From NCBI GenBank assembly GCA_949825025.1, contig OX463782.1, forward strand, positions 29,428,759 to 29,492,758: 64,000 nt of DNA, in the 5' to 3' direction. Origin of the DNA: Siphlonurus alternatus. Taxonomy: Eukaryota > Arthropoda > Insecta > Ephemeroptera > Siphlonuridae. Under the pieces are notes generated by a model, which made no database searches, was not told the DNA's origin, and saw only the letters and a list, made by a program, of their open reading frames with translations. A program made the translations under genes and the position numbers. Below, one piece after another: positions 1-11,700 of the stretch; the stretch's first letter is position 1, and the number at the start of each line of letters is the position of its first letter.

Positions 1-409
1 TTTTAAAATTTGGCGCCAATCTGGCAACACAGCATTTTGAAAAAAATCAGGGACCTTTTTGAGTTTGTACCAAACTATATTCTGTTTAAATTTTTGGATT
101 CCAGCAATTACTTTTCAAATTAAAAAATAATTAAGAGTCTCCATAGCCGCCATTTTGAAAGGTCACCACAGGTCACGAGGTCAGGATGCGAACGTGTATC
201 CGCCAAAAAAGTTGACCTCCAGGGTGAGTTCTACCTGTGTACCAATTTTGTTGCTTCTGTCACAAAGTGCACGATAATGTTGCTATGCTCCCGGACTAAT
301 ATCCATGATTAGCTAGGCTAATACCAACCATGGCTAATGAGAGTAATGAGGCCATTTTTTCTTTTGTGAATCACACCTATTATGATTCTAGATACAGAAA
401 GGTTTTTGT
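1..409. other. Left edge, no exon seen (MPND intron)
   Basis: Mixed-composition sequence lying downstream of MPND exon 3. I see no open coding stretch with splice sites on either strand. It is presumably intron of MPND. Confidence 0.5.
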
Positions 410-732
410 ATAGAGTGTCGTCCTCAATTTTTTTTATTGCAGAAATGGATAGAGGGTGCAAAGTTATGCTACCCTGATTTTTTTCAGATTTTTTAGAGCC
501 TGGGAAGTATTTTTAAAAAATTATTGAAAGTTCTTTTTGTGACGTCACGAGACGCCGCTCCTTAAGAAAAAGATAGGACTTAACGCCGCGTGACGTCACA
601 AAAAGGACTTTCAATAATTTTTTAAAAATACTTCCCGGGCTCTAAAAAATCTGAAAAAAATCAGGGTAGCATAACTTTTCACCCTCTATCCATTTCTGCA
701 ATAAAAAAAATAAAGGTCAATACTCCATTATA
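410..732. mobile_element. Foldback MITE family A, copy 1 (paired TGACGTCA)
   Basis: About 320 bases forming one near-complete palindrome. The arms begin with a run like AGAGTATTGACCTC, continue through ATTGCAGAAATGGATAGAGG and meet around a GC-rich centre. The octamer TGACGTCA occurs once in each arm (540-547 and 591-598). Other copies are at 29440, 51818, 57926 and 58702. No coding capacity. Lies in the intron after MPND exon 3. Confidence 0.85.
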
Positions 733-858
733 GGTGGATTTGTAACTCCAAGAATAAAATTATAAAAACAAGCACTTTAGATTGTAGAACAGATCTTTGA
801 AAGCTGAGTCAGCACTGTGCACTAACGTGATTAAGAGCTGATAATAGAACCGACTCAC

Positions 859-1005
859 CGATGCCCAACCACAGCCTGACTTCTTGTCAGGGTTGATGAT
901 CTTCTTGCAATGGATGGCCCACGCACTGGGTGAGCTGAAGATGAGGTCGGTCTCCTGAGACTTGATCTTTCCGCTCGGCAGAAGGTCACCAATGAATGTT
1001 TGGCC
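859..1005 (-). CDS. MPND: MPND exon 3 (core of RAMA domain)
   Basis: 49 codons in phase 0 between acceptor ttatag and donor TCG|GTGAGT. The translation runs from GQTFIGDLLPSGKI through FSSPSAWAIHCKK to KKSGCGWAS. The SPSAW and CGW stretches are hallmark residues of RAMA domains in MPND proteins. This exon identifies the gene most clearly. The next exon should lie beyond the left edge. Confidence 0.9.
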
Positions 1006-3773
1006 CTATAACACAAAAATCTTTAGCATCAATATTTTATGTTGAGTGAATCTTTACTTTACATCACACTTACGCCTGATATATAAATGAAAGTCTGCCA
1101 TTTTCAACTGAGTTCAATAAAAATTAAGCACCAATATTTTTTAAGATTTTGTGCAGTACATAATACAGACAAGTTTTTTTTTTCTCTTCTAAAACATGAT
1201 ATGTATACATAATTAAGAGAGATGAAACAGAAAATCACAATATTGAGTATTTTTTGTACAGCAGTTAGGCGAGAGAAAAAAAAAATACCCCTATTAATGA
1301 ATGTTTGTAGATATATTTTAAAGTATGTTTAGTATGACTTTTTTTATTACATTCACTAATAAAAAACTTATGCAATATACAATGTACCCTACATTATGAA
1401 TTAGTTGGTGTGCCTTATGAGCAGTGTCCACACTCACCAGGTAATGTATGGACATAGCCCCCTCTCCGGGCAAGAGCAGACGTTCTCTCAGAAGGGTGAG
1501 GAGAGTGACTGAGGCTCGACACGAGGAGAGGAGACGGGTCCCGCCCTCGCTCTCTTCCCCCGACGAGCACGCTGCCGGTGAGCTCAGAGAGTCCTCAAGC
1601 TCCTGCGACACACCTCCGTCAGTCCACAGAAACCTCACAGCATCTCGCACTTGACTGTGCGGAGCATGCCACCACCACAATCTAGCTACAAGCTGCAGAA
1701 GAATTTCACTACTGCAGCTCTGTGTTTAAACATTTATTCCTCAATATTACTACAGCATTCATTAAGCTACATTTAATTCCTTTATAAATTAAACATTAAC
1801 ATTTACATGTAATTTTCTTTAATTGTATTAATTATTACTATTCAATTTTATATTTCTAGCAAGCCTAAATTCTACTGTGAATAAAAAACAATGCAAAATA
1901 AAAAAAATTTAGCTACGTATTTATAAATCATACTCTTATGAAAATGTAATTAAATACTCTTATCCCTTAAGGTAGAGATAACGTCGGCCAGCTGTTTTTT
2001 TTAGCTCCATTTGATTAACATGTAAATCTGAGTAAATTCACAAAAATTCTGAAAATTTTTTGAGAGGCAGATATTAGTGCCTAAAAGCCATAGAAAAAAT
2101 TTCATAACAATTTAACGAGACGATTTTTTTTTAATTAAGTTTTTAGTTTGTCTCTCCATGGAAAAGCCCTATGCTGAAAATTTAATACAGTAAATTAATT
2201 TTAAAAAATCGGCTCGTTAAATTGTTTTGAAATTTTTTTCTATGGCTTTTAGGCACTAATATCTGCCTCTCAAAAGAATTTCAGATTTTTTGTGAATTTG
2301 CTAAGGTTTACATGTTAATCAAATGTAGCTGAAAAAAAAAAAACAGCTAACCGACGTTATCTCTACCTTAATGAACAGCTGTGCATAATCAAAATCTGTA
2401 TTTTTAGCACACGTATTAATTAAATGTGAAGTTATTTTATCACTACATATTTTAGAAACTGAATTAATGAATTTAAGTTACTGTACTGAATTTTAATGGT
2501 TGAAAATTAATTTTGGGAGAATTAAGTACTGTACTTACTCTAGTACTGTAGTTTTTTAGCAATTAATGAGTGAGAAGAGACCATCATTGTCAAGAAAAAA
2601 CATCCAAATCTGCATGTCTAGTCAATGGCAGGTCAACATACTTCTTATGCTTACATTAATTCCAAGTGTAGCAGACCATAAATTTGAGGTTGGTGTGTTT
2701 TTACCAACATATAATATTTGTACAAAAAGATTACAAGGATAGGCAGAAGTATTGTATCAAACTACAGTAAGTACTATAAAGGAGCTTTCATATAATCGAA
2801 AATTGCTATGTCGGTAGCACACGTAGCTCCATAAGAAAACCAAGGAGACTTACGGCATGCCGTAGCAGTTTTCGAATATGTGAACGCAGCTTAAAGGGGT
2901 ACCAAAGTGAATACTTTTTTTACATATTTGGGCAGCTAAGAATTATTCTGATATCCCTGTGTCTCAATATTTTCGTACAATGCCTAGTTATTTTAAAATT
3001 AATTATTTAGTTTGAAAAGTGAGTTCAAAAGCCGTTAGTTGATTCAAGTCTGTGCGCGCCCGCAGCAGCCGCTGATACGATGAGAATTTCTCGCGAATCA
3101 TGGGAACCTCTTCCCGCCCCTTTCTTGTCGTATCATCGGCCGCTGCGGGCGCGCATCGGCTTGAATCAATCAACGGCCATAGAACTCACTTTTCAAACTA
3201 AGTAATTAATTGTAAAATAACTAGGCATTGTGCAAAAATATTGAGCCACAGGGATGTTAGAATAATTCTTAGCTGCCCGAATATGTAAAAAAAGTATTCA
3301 CTTTGGTACCCCTTTAACATGTCAAACAAACAATATTACTTGCAACAACACACAAAAATAGAAAGCATGCTACATAAGATAAGTACAGTACAGAATACAT
3401 AAGAGAATATACAGAAGGTATTTAGATTAATTAAATGGAACTGAAGGATTAAACATAATTATTGTAAAGTATGTACAACAGAACAAACAGTTAAAATAGG
3501 TTTATTCTAAGTCTGATCATTTGCTTAATACAAAGACTAAATAATTCTTTGCATTGTCATATATTTACATTATACAATATAGAACAAATAATACCTGCGT
3601 GATCATTTTTGCCTGACCAGCAGCCTTGCAAAAGTTTAATTTAATGCATCAGACTGAAAACAATCCCTATGATAAGAGAAGATAAAATGCACCTCATCAA
3701 ATTCATCATCTTCCATCAACTCGCTGTCTGGGGCTTCTGCCGGCACCTCTCCCTCTACTGATGCAAACTGCAT
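859..3773 (-). CDS. MPND: MPND-like MPN-domain protein, 5' part (gene runs off left edge)
   Basis: Three coding exons read from high to low coordinate: 3773-3693, 1692-1438 and 1005-859. All are phase 0 at both ends. The first gives an acidic N-terminus beginning MQFASVEGEVPAEAPDSELM. The second ends in VTLLTLLRERLLLPGEG and the third contains FSSPSAWAIHCKK followed by KKSGCGWAS. This is the RAMA domain found near the N-terminus of MPND, a JAMM/MPN-family protein of the nucleus; the human protein has been linked to methyladenine-DNA recognition. The catalytic MPN domain is not in the window and should lie left of base 1. An in-frame TAG three codons before the ATG supports the start. The first donor (GAG|GTGCAT) is weak and the 5' end of exon 2 is uncertain. 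Family assignment is confident; exact boundaries less so. Confidence 0.85.
1438..1692 (-). CDS. MPND: MPND exon 2 (start of RAMA domain)
   Basis: Open through 85 codons between a good acceptor (ttcttctgcag) and donor CTG|GTGAGT. The last 30 or so residues (VTLLTLLRERLLLPGEG, then MSIHYL) match the beginning of the RAMA domain. The first 20 residues (LVARLWWWHAPHSQ...) look unlike the family. A second acceptor, tgtgtcgcag just before codons for ELEDSLSS, would shorten the exon to begin near 1610 and join acidic to acidic sequence. The upstream boundary is therefore open. Confidence 0.75.
1967..2371. mobile_element. TTAA-flanked foldback MITE family B, copy 1
   Basis: Inverted arms of about 180-190 bases each start TTAAGGTAGAGATAACGTCG. 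Both outer ends are TTAA, the target used by piggyBac-type elements. Arms carry the shared stretch AGGCAGATATTAGTGCCTAA. The centre is a short unpaired segment around CTCTCCATGG. Related copies are at 50091-50486 (full) and 52549-52686 (half). Lies in MPND intron 1. Confidence 0.85.
2781..2891. repeat. Short foldback element
   Basis: Imperfect inverted repeat: the left end AGCTTTCATATAATCGAAAA pairs with the right end TTTTCGAATATGTGAACGCA. It abuts the TTAA of the next foldback element, so two elements sit end to end in MPND intron 1. Confidence 0.6.
2891..3317. mobile_element. TTAA-flanked foldback MITE family C
   Basis: A 427-base palindrome: TTAA, then AGGGGTACCAAAGTGAATAC in the left arm, with its reverse complement and a second TTAA on the right. 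The arms pair for about 180 bases and meet around a GC-rich core (GCGCGCCCGCAGC...) near 3050-3160. TTAA at both ends suggests mobilisation by a piggyBac-like transposase. Only copy in the window. Confidence 0.85.
3318..3692. other. Rest of MPND intron 1
   Basis: AT-rich sequence between the foldback element and the start exon. No further feature seen. Confidence 0.5.
3693..3773 (-). CDS. MPND: MPND exon 1 (start codon exon)
   Basis: Encodes 27 residues, MQFASVEGEVPAEAPDSELM then EDDEFDE, very acidic as in other MPND N-termini. A TAG lies in frame nine bases upstream of the ATG. The donor would be GAG|GTGCAT, a weak match, but reading on meets a stop after about 19 further codons. A 3' splice site (gattag) at 3780-3785 would start this exon at 3779 and imply a separate 5' untranslated exon. 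Confidence 0.65.
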
Positions 3774-3918
3774 TTGGTTCTAATCACCACGTAGCGAAAC
3801 CACCATCACCGTCATCGCAAAATCCTCCTCCGTGTTAGTTAAAAATCCGATCAACTAAATAACAAGGTTAGTTAGCAATAAGCTCTAACTTTCTAGGCAA
3901 GATCTTTTCCAAACTTAC

Positions 3919-4000
3919 GACTGCAAAAAATTGGCTTATAGGCTACACCGACGCTCTTCTATGGACCTGGGACTCCCATGCTGCACATCAACAAGCATCA
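3919..4000 (-). other. Possible non-coding 5' exon of MPND
   Basis: On the minus strand a strong donor motif (TC|GTAAGTTT) ends at 3919, about 140 bases upstream of the acceptor before the MPND start exon. This fits a short untranslated first exon. Its transcription start is not visible; the right-hand limit given is arbitrary. Weak evidence without RNA data. Confidence 0.3.
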
Positions 4001-6118
4001 AAGAAAAACATATAATTACATTGTAATATATATATAACATTGAATTTTTATATTTATTAATAAACATACCTTGTTTAAAACCTTGAAATATTGTTGGAAA
4101 TTGCTTAGATGTCACCAAATTATCAAATTTATTACAAGCAATGAACACAAACAAGCCCAGCTGATTTAGCACAACAAAAATTAGTTGTAGTTTTTTATTT
4201 TGACGCTAGGGTGCAAGTTTTTATGCACTGAAGCGCCAAAGTGGACACAAGTAGAACTAGTTTTAAATTTGATTTTAAACTTTCAGAAGTATAATGATAA
4301 ATTCAGAAACATAAATTTGTCACTCCGAGACTCGAATCTCGATCTCTCAATATAATAATATCAAAACTCAGAAGGCTCAGAAGCAATAATACTTCCAGCT
4401 TCTATGCAGTGAATAATATCATAGATTATTATCAGAAGGTGGGAAAGTGGTCAAGGTGCCAAGGTGCAATATATATAAGCGCTGTTTAGATTCGATTTAT
4501 TTGAAGGAAAAAATGAATATTTTATTAAAACGTATATTATTTAATTATTATAAAATTAAAAGGTTTCAATTCTATCCCGGCCCCTCCCTCTCCACTTTCC
4601 CCTTCCTTCCACAGACACAAAAAATGGTTATTTTTGCCCCTTAAAAATCGACGTAACTCGATGTATTTTAAAATATACATTAAATTTATTTATTATTTTA
4701 TTTAATTACATTAAATATCAGTTGATACATTAATTAAATTACAAATTATTATTGGCATTTTTTTTCTTGTTGCATGAGCATAATAGATTAATATTTTTTT
4801 TAATAAGGTAGGCAATTGCATATATATGACACACTATTATAGCTGCGCGTTGATCCATTTCAATTTTAGTAGTTTTAATTTTGATAGATCGAACGTGATA
4901 TTTTACGCGCATGATGCATCCGTCAATTACGTGTACTTTAAATTGTAATTTTCAATGTCCTTTCCCCCTTTTTTACTGAAAAATTCAATTAAAATAGTTA
5001 AACCTGACAAAAGCATTAATATAAATAAGGCAGTATTCCTCTGTAATTTTAATTAAAAATTTTAAATTGCTTTTTATACTAATTTTTATTATAATTATAA
5101 TAAAATTATGTAGTATAGTATAAGTAGACAAAGCAACAAAATTCATTAAAAATTCTGAACAAAATGCATATTTTCTTGTAAAACGATAATTAAATTTCAT
5201 TTAAATTTACATTAAGTTGGTTGAAAATAATTTTGTTATCATGCATGGCATATATATATATATTATTCAAGTTATGATTTATTTAGCAACAGTTACAGAG
5301 AACCAAAAGGCACTAAATATAATAAAGTAAGCAACACACAATTAATAAAATTAAAAAAATGATAATACGCAACTTGAAATAATAAGTAATGTAAAAAAAA
5401 AAAAAAAATTAAACAATTTAATATACAATATATTGTAAATTTAAGTGGTCCGCTCTCTACCAAGAATTGACACCAAATACGTATATCTCGCAATCTGAAG
5501 GTCAAGAGTGGACATTTGTCCTGGAAGTTCTGATTTGTGTTAATTTTGCAAGTGGGTCTTCCTTCAACATGTAAGGAAATGCGCGAGTGAAGTGGAACGA
5601 GAGTTTCCGTTTGCTCCGTCATTTCCGTCCACCTGTCCCCCCTAAAAAAAATAAAGAGAGGGGTTGATTATCCAGGAAACACAAGGGGGAGGCGGGTCTT
5701 TTTATACTTCAATCCATTCTGTAATAAACCCTCATAGGTAAAATTTACTATGAAATATAAAAGACAAAAAATCAATTTCACACACTACAACATCCGTTTA
5801 TAAATTATCTTCTTTGCAGTGAAAGATTGTAATTCAAATTCTTAAGTTATATTATAGTAAAATGAACCTTATGTTAAATATGTGGGGGAGTGGCGACTCT
5901 GGGGGGCAGCTGAGTGGCAGGTTAAGGCTAGACAGTGTCCGCAGTGCATGCTGATAGCAAACACGGCACGTAACTACGCCCCGAGTAGCACGCCGTCGTT
6001 CGGGCGACACTCGATCGCGTCTCCAATGCACAAACAGTCTGGTGTACGGACATTTGGCACATACTCATCGTAGCATCGAGTCGTGGGAAACATGGATTAT
6101 AAGTGAACAATATTTTCA
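4001..6118. other. Intergenic region between divergent MPND and PHLPP
   Basis: AT-rich with homopolymer runs. A 330-base open frame on the minus strand (5622-5293) begins in a patch of higher complexity around 5460-5640 just after an acceptor-like ggggggacag. It matches no family I know, and I do not call it. A CpG-richer patch at 5900-6085 may be the PHLPP promoter. Confidence 0.5.
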
Positions 6119-6133
6119 ATGGACAAAATTGAG
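6119..6133 (+). CDS. PHLPP: Possible first coding exon of PHLPP (MDKIE)
   Basis: An ATG at 6119 opens five codons (M D K I E) ending at a donor motif GAG|GTTAGT in phase 0. The next PHLPP exon can start in phase 0 at 8416 after a pyrimidine-rich ccccag acceptor, giving MDKIE-EDGGWVRVF. It follows a CpG-richer stretch that could be a promoter. This is inference; the alternative start is ATG 8341 with no upstream coding exon. Confidence 0.35.
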
Positions 6134-8340
6134 GTTAGTGTGGTAATATTTATCATTAGTTTAAATTTATGTGTGGCTAATTGATTATAGTGCATCATGC
6201 ATCATGCAATTATTTTGTATTGTTTAATTTTTGAAGGTCGCTCAAAAGTTTTATAGAACAAGTGATTTTCTTTTTCAAATTTTTTCCCCTTTTGCATTGA
6301 TGTTATAAACAACTATTTTTGTAAAAAAAATCTAATTTTACATACACTTTCTCACTTATTTTTTTATATTCAGTATATAAAAATATGTTAATAAAATTTC
6401 TCACGTATGTGAAACAACTCTAAATTTACAAGTTTAAAAACGTGCGCATATAGAAAAAAAAAAATCACATCAGGTACTTTTGCTTTTTTATGTTGATGTT
6501 ATATATTATTTGTTCGAAAAACATTTAACAACAATTATAACTATAATGCAATGTCACAAATACGTATGTATGCATATTAATAATATATTTACATAATTTT
6601 AGAAACACTGCGTACTGTGAAAGCTTTAAAATATGAATACTTTTTTAAATTGATAATTGCATGCGTTTGTTCTAATATATTATAGGAGCGGGTTAGAAAT
6701 GTCAGTTTATATATTATAACGGCCAATTTTTATACATGATGTTATTTAAAACTATGAGAACCCCACCCTTTAACAGTTTTAATTAATTAACAAATTCGTT
6801 TCTTCACAATGTAAATTTCATAACAGACAAACTCATTAAAATGCGTATTTCTCGACCACAATTGTTCGTTATATGCGTTACGAATTATGCTCCCAAAACA
6901 AAATTTGGACACAAGGACTAAAAATTAAAATTTGCATTTTTCTTAGATTTTTCTTAAAATAATTGTAATCGAAAACGATAATTTTTCAGTCAATATGAAT
7001 TGGAACTCTTAACCCACGATAAATTACAGAACCGTGAGAATCAAACGTCTATTTCAAGAGCTATCATGACGGTACCTGTAAGGAATTTTGACCTGGTGCC
7101 ATGCATGACAATTACGTCACTATCAAACTATCCAATTTCTGAATAAATTTATTGATAAATTTTCTTCAAAATATATGTAAATAATACCATATTTTTCAGA
7201 CAGTTACGGTATCGGGTCTCACAGTTCTACATCTCTGCCTTCATTTGTTAGTGTAATAACTATAATATAATATAATAACTAATAATAATATACGTATAAA
7301 AGTCATACATAGTCATACAAGAAAATTACCTGAATTGAAAAAAAAATCAACAAATATCCTCGTATCATGCATCATAGACCAAATTCACCAAATACATGGA
7401 CAGTAACTGCATGGGGTCTCCACCCTCTATTTCTCCAATTTAAATAACACTTGACCCCCCCCCCCCCTTCAATTTTGTTACCTCGGCTACGTCACTACAT
7501 ACAATCTTAAAAACGTAAAAATAATAACGTGACGATGTTTAATTCTATGGTTAATTTATTATCGAAGTGCTCTAATTGTAGAATGACTTTACTTAAATAT
7601 TATTAAATTAAAGTCTAATGCAAACTCCCTGCCTAAGTGAAGATTTCTCGTATTTAAATGTAAACCAGATTTCTTATAAACTCATTAAACTCTTTAATTC
7701 ATTTCTTGTTTATCAAAGAAATTTAAACTTTCACGGTCACATTGAATGGAGGGTAAAATTATGTTTATATCTTTTCTCTAGATCATTAAATTTCAATTTC
7801 ACTTTATAAAGTTTTATTGGAAATTAGTAAAATATAAAGAGCGAAATTTATGTATATTTATTATATATTATTTGAATAATATTCTGATAAAAATACTATG
7901 AAGCGTAAGTTTCCTGCGTCCGACTTTCATGCATCAGGCTTTCACACATGGTGATATTAATGTTTCATACTGGATTACTTTGTGCAGTTAATGATACAAG
8001 TTTTTGTGTCTTTGTATTGTTTTATGACGGACACTTATGTTGAAATTGTTGATACATCTGATTTGACATATTATGCTAGCTAATCTTATATTGCTATGTG
8101 TACAGTAAAATCAAAAAGCAATAAAAATATTATTAATTATACGACTATTATATAATGTACACTACATTACACCCCTACTACAAGATTACAAGATAAGTGT
8201 AGAAAATATAATACACTAGGTAGGGTTTACGAATAGGCTTAATAAGCTAGCTATAATAAGCGATGAATTAGTAAATAACTTTTGCGTGCAAAGAGTATTA
8301 ATTTTGAATCGTTTCGGACTTTTTGTCTTTTAAATTTGAC
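6134..8340. other. PHLPP first intron or upstream region
   Basis: AT-rich, with a poly-C run near 7447-7458 and no convincing exon. The segment at 8220-8243 (TAGGGTTTACGAATAGGCTT) resembles one end of the foldback element at 25540 and may be a fragment of that family. Confidence 0.5.
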
Positions 8341-8722
8341 ATGATGGTCTTGAAACTCACGCATCCTCTTACCCATGCTCCCACGTGCACCTCTCTCACG
8401 CTGCGTGTTCCCCAGGAGGACGGAGGGTGGGTGCGCGTGTTTCCGGGGCCCGGCTGCGGCACTGACGAGGACAATGGGACGTTGGTGGCGGTGGCCCTCG
8501 ACACTCCGAGCGGGGAGGTGTGTCGCCGCGACCTCGGGCTGCCCTCTGACGCCACACTGTGGGCGCAGTTCGGGGGAGGACCCAGCTGGCGCCTGGCCCC
8601 GCACGAGGCGCCTCTCCAAGTGCAGGACCAGTTCCTAGCAGCCCTCGGGTACGCCGAGCCGTCAAGACGCAAGAGGATGGGAATTGACCCCGAGTTACGT
8701 CATCTGCTGCGCTTTCATGCTG
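8341..8722 (+). CDS. PHLPP: PHLPP exon 1: Ras-association-like N-terminal region
   Basis: Contains GGWVRVFPGPGCG, GEVCRRDLGLPSDATLW and QDQFLAALGY, then LRHLLRFHA, the conserved pre-PH segment of PHLPP. Ends in phase 1 at CTG|GTAAGA. Either translation starts at the double ATG 8341/8344, or the exon begins at 8416 after the acceptor gtgttccccag. The residues before 8416 look unlike the family, favouring the latter. Confidence 0.85.
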
Positions 8723-11700
8723 GTAAGACAATTTGCAAGGGTGCCATGGGAAGGGAACCAAAGAAAATGTTTCACAACTCACAGCTCAATAATATTAGAA
8801 TGAGATTTTTAACTGAATATAAGTATAACTGAAAAAGTTTATCTTAGAGCTACTAATAATTTGTTATACCATCATGCATTCAATACTAAATATTTCTTTT
8901 TTATCCCAACATTTTTTGTTTCATTGTTTTTAAAACACATGCAAATTTTGTATAATTTACTCTAAAGTTAGATTTTTATTTCTGTTTTGTTTCATAAGTC
9001 TGACAGAGTATGATAAATAATTTTTGCAAATCATTTTGCTTAACAATCTATTCAGTAAACTTCTCATTAAAAATAGAAAATTTTCCAATATTTGCGTCAA
9101 ATTTTAATGCTGCACATTGTCTCAAGACCAATTATTTTCCCCGTTGCCTTTGACCTGACCTTGACCTTATTGCAGGTCCCGCAGAGCCACAGGGTGCTCT
9201 GACGTCATTGCTAGGGTTTCCCAGGTCGGCCAGGCTGTGTGTGCTCAAAGGGCTGGTGGTGCCCCGCTGGAAACGTCGCGCGGTCGCTCTGCTCGGTTCT
9301 CGACTGCTGCTCTTCCCAGGTAAGTAACCGCAATATTGGTTTGTTGGAGGAAACTGTAGCCATCTAAACCAAAACTAACACTAAAGCCGGTATTACACGA
9401 TACAATTTTTCTAATTATTGAATACAATTTTTCCTTACAAGAAAATTTGAACTCCATTTGTTTGTATGGAGAGTAAATTTTCTTGCAAGGAAAAATCGTA
9501 TACAATAATCAGAAAAATTGTATCGTGTAATACCGGCTTAACTTTAAGTAATACAAATTTCAAGCAGTCTTCAGATATATTTTGCTGATTTTTATGTAAG
9601 ATTTCCAGGAAAATTAGCTAGCAGGCTTTGACGTTAGGAGAAAAGATTTTACATTTTTGTGTACTAGCTAGTATATCATGACAACGTACTATTAGAACCA
9701 ATGATTAATGATATAAATGTTAGAAAATATAATCAAAGTTGGAAAGGTGCATGCATCATCAAATTTGTTTGTTGTAAATAAGATAATCGTGAAATATTAA
9801 TTGATCGATGACATAGCGTGACAGTTTATCAACTTAATTTTTTACTTGATGTTGAAAATGGAACAACTTCTTTCTTTGCTATAACTGGCGAACAGAATTA
9901 AGAATTAGAGAGTGATCATGGAGCGGAGAATTTCATACATACCTGACTAGGCTCGAGGCAGAGAGTGATTATACGCTCCAGGGCGCCCCTTAAGCTCTCC
10001 GGCAAGTCGAGGTTAAGGTCCTGAACCTCACCTGTTGAATGTCTTGAGATCAGACAGCGAGTGAAATGTAGTCATCAACCTCCGAAATAATATTTATGTG
10101 ACATTTGGGGGGGGGGGGGGGGGGAATAGATAGAAATAGCTCTGAAATTTTTTTTTTTTTTAATTTCATTTTTCTTCCTTACATTTTAAGTATTTTTTCT
10201 TTTTATGGTCAATCGATGCAAGAAGTACATTATAATTAATTAAGCTAGAGTTTGCGAACACACTATTCTCACGAAAAGTCACCGTCGTAAGCTTGAGACA
10301 AATTTGAAGTAAATTCAAAATAAAAATTCTTATTCGATAAATTTAATTTTCTCAGTGGCATGTATTTTTTTATGGAGGTTTGGACCCTGAATTGCCCGTG
10401 GTAAGGCAAATACAGGGTCAGACTGGGCTCTAAGGGCCTACTGAGCAAACAGGAGTACGGGCCCATATCAAGGGCCTACTTGACCCTATGGGGGCCTACT
10501 TTTAACGTTGTAGGGGTTTTTCAGCCGAGGGGGCCTGAGCGATCGCTCACCAACTCTTATGGCCAGTCCGAGCCTGTGGGCAAATACATGGTCAATGTGC
10601 GAAGCCAACCTTTACTCCACCAAATTCATATAATATCCTTTCTTGAATGGCGAAGAACCTCTCCGAATTTTTCCTAGGCTCATCCACCTATGTACCTGAT
10701 TTCAGGCGAGGCTGGAGCTGGCACGGGAGCCGAGGTGGAGCTGGAGCTGCGAGGGGGTCGCGTGGAGGCGCAAGTTCCTCGAGGGGGCTGCCTGGTGCTG
10801 CGCGTGGTACCTGGAGGTCAGGGCGAGGGAGCCCCCCTCCCAGGGACGGTGCCGCCCTCGCCAAGCAAGGCACTCTTCCTGGGCTTCCTGGCGGAGGCTG
10901 AACGTGACCTCTGGCTCGCCTGGCTCACAAAGGTTAGTCAAGGTTAAGCAAGGTCAACGTGGAGCTATCTACTATATAATTGTATACTTTGCATTTTTAA
11001 CACTGCTTGATTTTTCTTTGCCTGATTTGCATGATGATTAAAAAAAAATAGAATTAAATAATTTCCATAAAAAAAGTAATAATTGTATTTTTTATTTTAT
11101 TTTTCAAATATTAAATAAATCAAATGAAATTAAATGTCACTTATTTTTTATTTTTTTTTTTTAAACACGGGTCTATCTTTGATTTTGCGTTAGCTGTATA
11201 ATTTTCGTTTTACTATAGATAAAAATATTCAAATCGAAGCAAATGATTTCAAATATTACTTAATCATGGCATATTAATTTATGCACTATATTACTGTCAA
11301 TTAATTAAAGCACAGTTATTTTTTTATAAACACTAACAAATGGGTTAGCGGTATGCCTTGTTGTATTGAGCGTTTATATAATTGTTTTTTTTTTTTCCCT
11401 CCGAATCTCCGCTGCAAGCACGCAAGTATAGCACTGGCGACTGCACCACACAGCTAACTGTGCGGGGGCTCATGAAGCATGCAGTAATTTTGAATTGAGA
11501 TGAGGTACACCCGCTACAAAACTTCATGCTCCGCTCCCGGTCATTCAAATCTCTCATAATAGACGAAGAGTCGGAAAAAACATTAAGATAGGATTATATT
11601 GAATAACTGATGTAAAGGAAGCTAGGCTATATCTGGCATAAATTAAAAAAATTGTCAGCTTATTGAATCCCCCATCATTGGATCATTAGACAACCTGCAT

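Noticed and set aside
5293..5622. 109-codon minus-strand frame starting MTEQTETLVPLHSRISLH
   Set aside because: The first half has ordinary composition, but the second half is low-complexity and no domain is recognisable; left as intergenic.
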